Origin: an uncultured Bacteroidales bacterium | GTDB lineage: Bacteria; Bacteroidota; Bacteroidia; Bacteroidales; Muribaculaceae | Length of the DNA stretch: 64,000 nucleotides | Direction of reading: 5' to 3' | NCBI GenBank assembly: GCA_900544535.1 | Contig: UQVH01000015.1 | Location: 1 to 64,000, forward strand | Part shown: one piece after another, positions 27,226 through 33,384 of the stretch | Layout of the letters: each line of letters starts with the position of its first letter | How positions within the stretch are numbered: the first letter of the stretch is position 1 | Program-made: the position numbers and the translations under genes | Notes under the pieces: model-generated | Told to the model about the DNA's origin: nothing | Seen by the model: only the letters and a program-made list of their open reading frames with translations | Databases searched by the model: none

Positions 27226-27952
27226 TGTAAAGCAAAATTCTGTTTAAACCTTTGCTGGCGAGATGTTCGTCGGGGAGAACATCGAAGTCGCACAGAGAAG
27301 CGAGATGATGGCCGCAACCGCCGCCAAGCACTATCACGGTGTCTTTCGGCAGACGGCTGCGATAATATCCTATTGATGCCACGACGCTGAAAACGGCGCC
27401 GAGTGTGATGGCTTCGACGGTGTCGCGTCCGATTATGTTGTCGCGCAGCTGCGCCATGTTCTCAGGGAAGGGAACGAGAGGCAGCCGTGCGGTGAACTGG
27501 TTCAGTGCCTTGAACTCCATGTTGATTCCGGGGGCGATGTTGCCTCCGCGATAAGTTCCGGTGGAGTCCACATAGTCGTAAGTCACTGCGGTGCCTGCGT
27601 CGACCACGAGGATGTCGCGGCCGGGAAAATCGCTCCATGCTCCGACGGCCGACGCGATGCGGTCGACGCCGAGAGTCTGCGGTGTCGCATAGTCGAGCTT
27701 GATCGGCAGAGGGGTGGAGGGGGAGAGACGGTAGACGCAGCGCGCAAGATGGCTGAGTTTGTTGATGACAGGCCCGTTGTTCTGGACCACAGAACAGTAG
27801 ATGGCGCCTTTGAGGCGGCGTCCGCCTACGAATTGTTCGACGGATGCGGGTGTGAGACGCGCTTCGATGACGGTGTCAACGAGCTCTTTGTCTTCCCAAA
27901 GCGAGATCTTCGCTTCGGTGTTGCCTTGATCAATTGTCAGATATTGCGACAT
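27215..27952 (-). CDS. coaX: Type III pantothenate kinase
   Basis: CoaX catalyses the first step of coenzyme A synthesis, ATP-dependent phosphorylation of pantothenate. The 245-residue product shows the acetate-kinase-fold signatures: DQGNTEAKISLW near the start, GVDRIASAVGAW in the middle, and DAGTAVTYDYV followed by GGNIAPGINMEFKAL. Length and motif order are standard for type III enzymes, which are not inhibited by CoA. It begins a four-gene run (coaX, porin, lptC, CNNM) with overlaps or short gaps, and has a promoter box 31 bp upstream of the ATG. Confidence 0.94.
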   Translation of the reverse strand: MSQYLTIDQGNTEAKISLWEDKELVDTVIEARLTPASVEQFVGGRRLKGAIYCSVVQNNGPVINKLSHLARCVYRLSPSTPLPIKLDYATPQTLGVDRIASAVGAWSDFPGRDILVVDAGTAVTYDYVDSTGTYRGGNIAPGINMEFKALNQFTARLPLVPFPENMAQLRDNIIGRDTVEAITLGAVFSVVASIGYYRSRLPKDTVIVLGGGCGHHLASLCDFDVLPDEHLASKGLNRILLYNEN

Positions 27953-27982
27953 TCAGTGGCGGTGACTTTTGTTTTTGCGTGG

Positions 27983-27990
27983 CAAAATTA
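27983..27990 (-). promoter_or_regulatory. -7 promoter box for the coaX operon
   Basis: TAATTTTG on the minus strand fits TAnnTTTG and predicts a leader of about 24 nt. A -33 TTTG is not evident. Confidence 0.5.
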
Positions 27991-28072
27991 CTAATAATGT
28001 GGCAATTTCACGGCCATAAGGCTGTGTTTTTTGCTGTCGCCCGCAGCAGGACAGGTGGAATTGACGATTGTT

Positions 28073-28435
28073 TTAACGTTTATTATCAGCTTTCTGCCTC
28101 GGAATCATTATGGAGGTGTAGATGGTCAGAAGTCCTCCGGCAAGAGTGAAGGCTATCCAGTCAGTGGCGCCTGCCGAGGGGACGAACATGAACACGGCTC
28201 CGGCAACGAAGATGAGGGCTGTCCAGACTTCTACGCGGATCAGCCGGCGCAGGCGCAGTGGTGCGTCCTTGAGTTTAGGGGCTATGATGCGTCCGATGAG
28301 AAGTATCAGCGCGCCCGCGGCATAGACGTAGCGGCCCCAGACTGTGGCCATGTGCAGCAGAGGGAAAAGAGCGGCGGCCATGATGGCGAGAAGGCCGATT
28401 GTAACCGAAAGATTTGATATGGATGTTCTGTTCAT
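28073..28435 (-). CDS. Small four-helix membrane protein of unknown function
   Basis: The 120-residue protein has four hydrophobic segments (LSVTIGLLAIMAAALFPLL, YVYAAGALILLIGRIIAP, VWTALIFVAGAVFMFVP, WIAFTLAGGLLTIYTSIMIP) joined by short basic loops. It has no recognisable motif. It is on the same strand as the DivIC-like and menA genes, 43 bp after the former, so it may be the last gene of that run. Small membrane proteins of this kind are widespread and uncharacterised in Bacteroidales. Confidence 0.65.
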   Translation of the reverse strand: MNRTSISNLSVTIGLLAIMAAALFPLLHMATVWGRYVYAAGALILLIGRIIAPKLKDAPLRLRRLIRVEVWTALIFVAGAVFMFVPSAGATDWIAFTLAGGLLTIYTSIMIPRQKADNKR

Positions 28436-28478
28436 TTGCGGCGTGATTTGATGTGGCGTCGGAAGTGGAGAGGACGGA

Positions 28479-28769
28479 TTATTCGAAGAGATAGACGTCT
28501 TCGTCAGGGTGTTGCATGTGGTATTGCTCGCGGACTATGCGCTCCATCGTTTCCTTGTCGGTGTCAAGTGAGTGGTTGAGGTCGCGGTAATAGTTGAGCG
28601 TATCGGTGGCTTCGCTGATGCTTGCTTCGAGTTCGGTGATGCGTTGCTCCTGCTCGACAGTGCGCAGCAGGGAGTTTTCATTGAAGAAAAGCACAAGGGC
28701 ACCCACCACTAATGAGGCAAGGAGTGTCAGTGAGAGGTAGCGTTTGCACCATGCGTAGAAGTTGCTCAT
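28479..28769 (-). CDS. Septum formation initiator, FtsB/DivIC family
   Basis: The 96-residue bitopic protein has a short cytoplasmic N-terminus, one membrane helix (LSLTLLASLVVGALVLFF, about 12-30), and a periplasmic coiled coil (LLRTVEQEQRITELEASI to LNYYRDL). The conserved C-terminal motif ETMERIVREQYHMQHPDEDVY follows, matching the ERxAREKYxMxxPxE pattern of FtsB/DivIC. These proteins join FtsL and FtsQ in activating septal wall synthesis. It lies 46 bp downstream of menA on the same strand. Confidence 0.87.
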   Translation of the reverse strand: MSNFYAWCKRYLSLTLLASLVVGALVLFFNENSLLRTVEQEQRITELEASISEATDTLNYYRDLNHSLDTDKETMERIVREQYHMQHPDEDVYLFE

Positions 28770-28815
28770 GTCTGAAGAGTAGAGTAGGGTTTGTGATGTT
28801 CTCCGGAAGCGGGGA

Positions 28816-29706
28816 TCATTGTGAACAGATGACGGTCAGCAGGAAGCCGAGGGCATAGACGAGCATCAGGACGGCTGTCATGCCTAAGAGCGGATTCAGC
28901 TTCGCGCCGCTGAGGCGGGTGAGCCGGAAATAGAGGAGGATGTGCCCGCAGAGGTAGATTGCCGGGACTATCCACCAGGCCGGTCCGGAGGCGAGCCAGG
29001 GGGGGAGTGTCAGGATGACGGCGAGGATACCGTTGGCAAGGTAGATGGCCGACATGCCTTTCAGGCCGATGCGTACGGCAAGTGTGCGTTTGCCTACCGC
29101 GCGGTCATCTTCGATGTCGCGGTAGTTGTTGACGACAAGCACGTTGGCTCCCATCAGTCCGATTCCTGCCGCGGCTGCGAGAAGCCACCATCCGAAAGGT
29201 CCTCCCATCAGCATGAATGTCAGGGTGACGGGGATGATGCCGAAGAAGCAGATGACGGCGACTTCGCCGAAACCGTGGTGCGACAGCGGGTAGGGGCCTG
29301 TGCTGTAAGCCATGACTCCGAGTGCCGTGGCGATGCCTACGAGATACATCCACCAGGGACCGTAAAGCCCGACCAGCATGCAGCCGACTATGCAGGCGGC
29401 TCCGAGAGTGGCAAACGTGGCTCGCTTCATGGCCTGCGGGGAGATGTCGCCCTCGGTGACACCGCGGCGCGGTCCCTGACGGCCTGCGTGGTCGAGTCCG
29501 GCTTTGAAGTCGTAATATTCGTTGGCGAAATTCGATGCGATCTGAGCTAAAAGTGCGAAAAGAAGACAGAGAATCGCCGGGACGAGGCTGAACCACCTCT
29601 CAAGAAGTCCGAGGCCGGCTGCGTAGATGACCCCGGCGAGTGAGACGGGGAGTGTCCGCAGGCGCATGGCCTCGATCCAGCAGGCGGTTTTGCTTCTCTT
29701 CTTCAT
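28816..29706 (-). CDS. menA: 1,4-dihydroxy-2-naphthoate polyprenyltransferase
   Basis: MenA attaches the polyprenyl chain to dihydroxynaphthoate in menaquinone synthesis. The 296-residue integral membrane protein of the UbiA family has about eight to nine helices and both Asp-rich metal/diphosphate motifs: NEYYDFKAGLDHA (N-terminal third) and NNYRDIEDDRAVGKRTLAVRIG (middle). The start KKRSKTACWIEAMRLRTLPVSLAG is typical of MenA. It lies 11 bp after the HIT gene and upstream of the DivIC gene on the same strand. Confidence 0.93.
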   Translation of the reverse strand: MKKRSKTACWIEAMRLRTLPVSLAGVIYAAGLGLLERWFSLVPAILCLLFALLAQIASNFANEYYDFKAGLDHAGRQGPRRGVTEGDISPQAMKRATFATLGAACIVGCMLVGLYGPWWMYLVGIATALGVMAYSTGPYPLSHHGFGEVAVICFFGIIPVTLTFMLMGGPFGWWLLAAAAGIGLMGANVLVVNNYRDIEDDRAVGKRTLAVRIGLKGMSAIYLANGILAVILTLPPWLASGPAWWIVPAIYLCGHILLYFRLTRLSGAKLNPLLGMTAVLMLVYALGFLLTVICSQ

Positions 29707-29717
29707 TGCTGTGGCTT

Positions 29718-30128
29718 TCAGTCGGCGGGATTGAGTTCGTCGAATTTCTCGGCGATTGCTTTGGCGATCGCTTCCATTTCCTCAGGAGGTAGCTGGACTT
29801 TGTGACGGAAGTCCATGTCTGACTCTGAGTTGATGGGGATGAGGTGGATGTGGGTATGCGGCACTTCAAGACCGATCACTGCGACTCCCACGCGCTTGCA
29901 GGGCACAGCGGCCTGAATGGCTTCGGCTACGCGCTTGGCAAAGAGTGTGAGGGCCTGATAGTCATCGTCGGCAAGGTGAAAGATGTAGTCGTCTTCCTTA
30001 CGGGGGATGACGAGGACGTGGCCGGGAGCCACGGGATTGATGTCGAGAAAGGCGTAGTGGCGGTCATCGGCTGCCACGCGGTAGGAGGGGATTTCTCCTG
30101 CGGCGATTTTGCTGAAAATGGTTGACAT
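29718..30128 (-). CDS. HIT family nucleotide-binding hydrolase
   Basis: The 136-residue protein begins STIFSKIAAGEIPSYRVAAD, the standard start of histidine-triad proteins. It carries the catalytic triad VPHTHIHLIPI (HxHxHxx) near residue 95 and the NxxxDxxP-like FLDINPVAPGHVLVIP region. HIT hydrolases split nucleoside phosphoramidates or similar substrates; the cellular substrate is not known. It is 25 bp after greA and 11 bp before menA, giving a probable greA-HIT-menA-divIC transcription unit. Confidence 0.92.
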   Translation of the reverse strand: MSTIFSKIAAGEIPSYRVAADDRHYAFLDINPVAPGHVLVIPRKEDDYIFHLADDDYQALTLFAKRVAEAIQAAVPCKRVGVAVIGLEVPHTHIHLIPINSESDMDFRHKVQLPPEEMEAIAKAIAEKFDELNPAD

Positions 30129-30153
30129 GGCGCTGATTTTTACCGTAATCGGA

Positions 30154-30624
30154 CTAAAAGTTGATTTCGACGATTTCGAATTTCATGAGTCCGGCGGGAA
30201 CCTTGATTTCAACGATCTCGCCGAGCTTGTGGCCGAGCAGGCCCTGTGCGATCGGGGTGCTTGAACCGATTTTCTTCTCCTTGAGGTTGGCTTCGGAGTC
30301 GGCGACGATGGTATATTCCATTGTCATTCCGTTGGCCGTGTTCTTGATCTTGACGCGGTTGAGAATCTGGACCTCCTCATTGTTGAGCTTGCTTTCGTCG
30401 ATGATGCGGGCGTTGGCCACGAGGTCTTTGAGCTGTGAAATCTTCATTTCGAGCATTCCCTGAGCCTCTTTGGCGGCGTCGTATTCGGAGTTTTCCGAAA
30501 GGTCGCCCTTGTCGCGGGCTTCAGCGATTGCAGCGGATATGCGGGGACGTTCAACAGATTCGAGGAACGCGATTTCTTCCATTTTTTTCTTGTAACCTTC
30601 TTTGGTCATGAAAGTTATAGCCAT
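30154..30624 (-). CDS. greA: Transcription elongation factor GreA
   Basis: GreA rescues backtracked RNA polymerase by stimulating transcript cleavage in the active site. The 156-residue protein has the N-terminal antiparallel coiled coil (FMTKEGYKKKMEEIAFLESV to GDLSENSEYDAAKEAQ, with the acidic tip residues in DLSENSEYDAA) and the C-terminal FKBP-like domain (VADSEANLKEKKIGSSTPIA, LLGHKLGEIVEIKVPAG). The start ATG at 30624 gives MAITFMTKEG; a second Met five codons on is possible. It heads a run with HIT, menA and divIC and has a promoter overlapped by a palindrome. Confidence 0.95.
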   Translation of the reverse strand: MAITFMTKEGYKKKMEEIAFLESVERPRISAAIAEARDKGDLSENSEYDAAKEAQGMLEMKISQLKDLVANARIIDESKLNNEEVQILNRVKIKNTANGMTMEYTIVADSEANLKEKKIGSSTPIAQGLLGHKLGEIVEIKVPAGLMKFEIVEINF

Positions 30625-30751
30625 GGTGTCAGTGGTGTTTTGTTAATAGAGGAAGTTAAAAAATAAAGAATCCCGACGCTTGCGGCTACGAGACCCTAAT
30701 GAGTTTTTGCTTGATTATGAGATTGTTCTGTTGTCAGTTTGTTGACTTCTG

Positions 30752-30759
30752 CAAAGTTA
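30752..30759 (-). promoter_or_regulatory. -7 promoter box for greA
   Basis: TAACTTTG on the minus strand fits TAnnTTTG. About 20 bp upstream the -33 position falls within a perfect palindrome, so the site may be repressed or activated by a bound dimer. The leader would be about 120 nt. Confidence 0.5.
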
Positions 30760-30770
30760 GTGAGAATAAT

Positions 30771-30786
30771 CGGATTGGCCAATCCG
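30771..30786. promoter_or_regulatory. 16-bp perfect palindrome over the greA -33 region
   Basis: CGGATTGGCCAATCCG is its own reverse complement. It covers the region where the -33 element of the greA promoter should lie, which is a usual place for a dimeric repressor operator. Confidence 0.45.
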
Positions 30787-31009
30787 CCCACCCCCGATTT
30801 AACATTAATTGGCAAATTGCCTCGCAATAGCCCAACCGGCGGGATGAAATCATTTTCTTTTTATTACGTACATCGCGGATTGTGCTCAAAAGTATTGCAA
30901 CCGTTATAATGGCGCTTATAATGGAGATAATATTTATTATATATATGAGGCATTGAAATTCATAAACAAAAGTAGCTTAAAGGCAATATTCGTTACATTA
31001 AAAATGGGG

Positions 31010-31684
31010 TTATGGAATAAACAACTTTTTTGTTATTGTGTTGGTGGTGTTTGTACATTTTACGATAACAAAGGAGGGCATATTTTCAAGTGATATTCTT
31101 GTCGATTGAGATATTGTCTCACCAAGTAACTGCTTGCCGGTTAAATCGAAAATAGTGATGAAAACAGGCGTGGATGTTTCAATAGATAGATATTTGTTTT
31201 TAAGTGTCAGCCGAACTGGTTCCATTTGACAATCATTTAACTCGGATTGTTGTGAGAGTATTTCTAAGTCAGTCGAGCTGATATAGTTATTGATAAAATA
31301 GGCGGGAGAATATTTTCTGGAACCATCTATAAAAATGACACAGATTCTAAAATATGTACCATATGCAATGTTGGGAACGGATACAAGAGATTGATTATGC
31401 TCGGTGTCTGTGGGGGGATACTCCGACTTAATCAAAAAACGAAGATTGTTATCCTCAATATTAGCAGAAAGGTGTGATTGTGTGCGTTCAAATATGAGTG
31501 TTTTAGCATCGGCTGGCAAGTCGATTGACAAATCTAATGTCCCGATACAATCAAGGTCGTTCGGTGTAGTATGAATCAGTTGATATTTATAATCAATATC
31601 AGTTATCGGTATTGTTTGTGCCGAAGTATGAAAATTGGTAGTACCCAATAATAAAAATATGATTAATATGGTAGCCAGTCTCAT
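31010..31684 (-). CDS. AT-rich secreted protein with Por-type C-terminal tail
   Basis: I recognise no family. The 224-residue product starts MRLATILIIFLLLGTTNFHTSAQ, a signal peptide; an upstream extension of the frame is rejected because the promoter box (31721-31728) lies inside it. The body is mostly beta in character. It ends in PVFITIFDLTGKQLLGETIS ... GVIVKCTN-like and ITKKLFIP, which resembles a Por/T9SS sorting tail. Base composition is clearly richer in A and T than in the neighbouring genes, with codons such as AAT, ATA and TTA frequent, which suggests recent acquisition. It stands alone between xerD and greA. Confidence 0.7.
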   Translation of the reverse strand: MRLATILIIFLLLGTTNFHTSAQTIPITDIDYKYQLIHTTPNDLDCIGTLDLSIDLPADAKTLIFERTQSHLSANIEDNNLRFLIKSEYPPTDTEHNQSLVSVPNIAYGTYFRICVIFIDGSRKYSPAYFINNYISSTDLEILSQQSELNDCQMEPVRLTLKNKYLSIETSTPVFITIFDLTGKQLLGETISQSTRISLENMPSFVIVKCTNTTNTITKKLFIP

Positions 31685-31720
31685 AAATAATGAGTTAATA
31701 GAATGTAAATGTATATTTTG

Positions 31721-31751
31721 CAAAATTATAAATTTATTTATTTGGACCAAA
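31721..31751 (-). promoter_or_regulatory. Promoter of the AT-rich secreted protein
   Basis: The -7 box TAATTTTG (31721-31728) and -33 TTTG (31748-31751) are separated by 19 bp on the minus strand, matching the Bacteroidota vegetative consensus. Confidence 0.7.
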
Positions 31752-31864
31752 ATAGCGAATGTTTTGAAATGTGGGATCGGGACGAAGTTGCTGACGTAAG
31801 TGGAGATGAGAGTGAAGTGGGAGTGTGAGATGAGGGGCGGAAGGGTGAGGTATAGGGCGCCCGG

Positions 31865-32782
31865 TTATTTGTTGTGGGAGTGGTTGCGGGGGTGGTAGGT
31901 GAGGATGTCGTTGCGGAGGGTGGTGCGGTCGAGGTGGATGTAGATCTGGGTGGTGGCGATGCTTTCGTGGCCGAGCATCTGCTGGATGGCGCGGAGGTTT
32001 GCTCCGCCTTCAAGCAGGTGGGTGGCGAAAGAGTGGCGCAGGGTATGGGGCGAGATTGTCTTGCGGATTCCGGCCGCGGCTGCGAGGTCTTTGACTATCT
32101 GGAAAATGCGGTTGCGGGTGAGGCGTCCGCCACGGCGGTTGAGGAAGAGGATGTCGCGGCTGTCGGGCTTGACGTCCATGTGCGCCCGCTCTAAAAGATA
32201 GTCGCCGATTTCGTTGAGCGAGACTTCCGACATTGGCACCATGCGCTCCTTGTTGCCCTTTCCGCGGACAATCAGGTAGCCTTCCTGCCCGTAGATTTTC
32301 GAGATTTCAAGATTGACCAGCTCGCTGACGCGGAGTCCGCAGCCGTAGAGGGTTTCTATTATGGCCCGGTCGCGCTGCGCCTCGGCCTTGTCGGGGTCGA
32401 TGGCGGCGATCATGTCGTCGATCTCCTCCTGGGTGAGGACTTCGGGGAGATGCAGGCCGGTGCGCGGCTGTTCGAGAAGTTCGGCGGGGTTGGGGTTGAG
32501 ATAGTCCTCGATGCTCAGGAACGAGAAGTAGGACCGGAGTCCGGAAACGATGCGGGCCTGGGAGCGCTCGGCGATGCCTACGTCGTGGAGATCGCCGATG
32601 AACTGCCGGAGGGTGTCGATGGTGACGTCGCGCAGGCTTATGCCACCCGAAGAGAGCCACGAGTGGAGCTTGCCGATGTCGCGGCGATAGGCGGCACGTG
32701 TGTTTTCCGACATGCCTTTCTCGACCGACAGATAGGCGTCGTAGTCGTCAAGAATCCGTTTAATGTCCAGTATATCGCGCAT
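31865..32782 (-). CDS. xerD: Tyrosine recombinase XerD
   Basis: The 305-residue protein matches the housekeeping XerC/XerD recombinases that resolve chromosome dimers at dif. It has a SAM-like N-terminal core-binding domain (about 8-95) and a catalytic domain with all six active-site residues visible: R151 in CGLRVSEL, K175 in GKGNKER, H246 and R249 in PHTLRHSFATHL, H272 in LGHESIATTQ, and the nucleophile Y281 in IYIHL. The length and the motif HLLEGGANLRAIQQMLGH are typical of XerD. It lies among housekeeping genes, not beside the invertible-type region at 12662-12854. Confidence 0.92.
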   Translation of the reverse strand: MRDILDIKRILDDYDAYLSVEKGMSENTRAAYRRDIGKLHSWLSSGGISLRDVTIDTLRQFIGDLHDVGIAERSQARIVSGLRSYFSFLSIEDYLNPNPAELLEQPRTGLHLPEVLTQEEIDDMIAAIDPDKAEAQRDRAIIETLYGCGLRVSELVNLEISKIYGQEGYLIVRGKGNKERMVPMSEVSLNEIGDYLLERAHMDVKPDSRDILFLNRRGGRLTRNRIFQIVKDLAAAAGIRKTISPHTLRHSFATHLLEGGANLRAIQQMLGHESIATTQIYIHLDRTTLRNDILTYHPRNHSHNK

Positions 32783-32799
32783 CGTGACAGGCTTGCGGT

Positions 32800-33384
32800 T
32801 CAGAAGTTTATTTCAAAAGACTGGCGTGGAAGCGCCCTGCTGCCGACCATCACTGCCGACCGTCCGTTGGTGAAGGTCATGACATGGTCAAGATTTTCCA
32901 TGAGAGCCGGGAGGAGCGGCGACGCGGTGTCGAGGAGGATGAGAGTAGAGTTTTCGGATGAGATGACGCGGCGTGCCGCGGTTAGGGTTTCAGGCGTCAG
33001 CGCAGGGAGGCAGAGGAGCAGCCGTTGGTGCGTAGCAGGCAGGTGTTGCGCCTCGTCAGGGGTGATTGGCGTCAGGCGCGAGTCGGCCATAAGAATGACG
33101 CGGCGTTCGGCTTCGGGGAGATCGGCCGGGAGGATGAGTGTTTGCGGGGCACGGTCGCAGACGATCCGGAAGAGCAGACTGAGCCGACGGCGCCGGTCGC
33201 GTTCCCCGGCCAGTGTGCGGATCTGCGGAGTCGCGTAGTAGACCGACCCGCTTCCGCGGAGCACGAAGGTGATGAAGCGGAAAGCAAAGGGCGAGTGCAC
33301 ACCGAAGCCACGGCTGCGGCGGGCGCGTCCCAAGGGGCGCCAGATGCGGCCCAGAGTGCTGTGAAGTTTAGTCCTGAGAGGCAT
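32800..33384 (-). CDS. Methyltransferase-like protein with HSPF motif
   Basis: The 194-residue product starts MPLRTKLHSTLGRIW; the ATG at 33384 lies within the end of the yfhO-like gene (17-bp overlap). Near residue 30 it has RSRGFGVHSPFAFRFI, the GVHSPF segment that marks a Bacteroidota family related to class I SAM-dependent methyltransferases. The middle part has TLILPADLPEAE and the end LDHVMTFTNGRSAVMVGSRAL, but I do not see a clear GxGxG cofactor loop. It may be a reduced or diverged member. It lies between the YfhO-like gene and xerD on the same strand. Confidence 0.6.
   Translation of the reverse strand: MPLRTKLHSTLGRIWRPLGRARRSRGFGVHSPFAFRFITFVLRGSGSVYYATPQIRTLAGERDRRRRLSLLFRIVCDRAPQTLILPADLPEAERRVILMADSRLTPITPDEAQHLPATHQRLLLCLPALTPETLTAARRVISSENSTLILLDTASPLLPALMENLDHVMTFTNGRSAVMVGSRALPRQSFEINF

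Larger units (their letters stand above)
30625..31009. other. Gap ahead of greA
   Basis: This 385-bp region has no gene that I can support. Near greA it contains a promoter box (30752-30759) and a 16-bp palindrome (30771-30786). The right half is AT-rich and has the near-repeat TTATAATGG twice about 30904-30925. No terminator for the gene ending at 31010 is obvious. Confidence 0.6.

Noticed and set aside
31800..31860. Purine-rich, C-poor tract next to the xerD stop codon
   Set aside because: It is striking, but continues the G-rich antisense look of the xerD 3' end. No triplex or quadruplex pattern (four G-runs of three) is clear.
31865..32782. XerD as the dedicated invertase for the 12662-12854 repeats
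   Set aside because: It has the length, motifs and setting of a housekeeping dif recombinase and is 19 kb away. A link cannot be supported from sequence alone.
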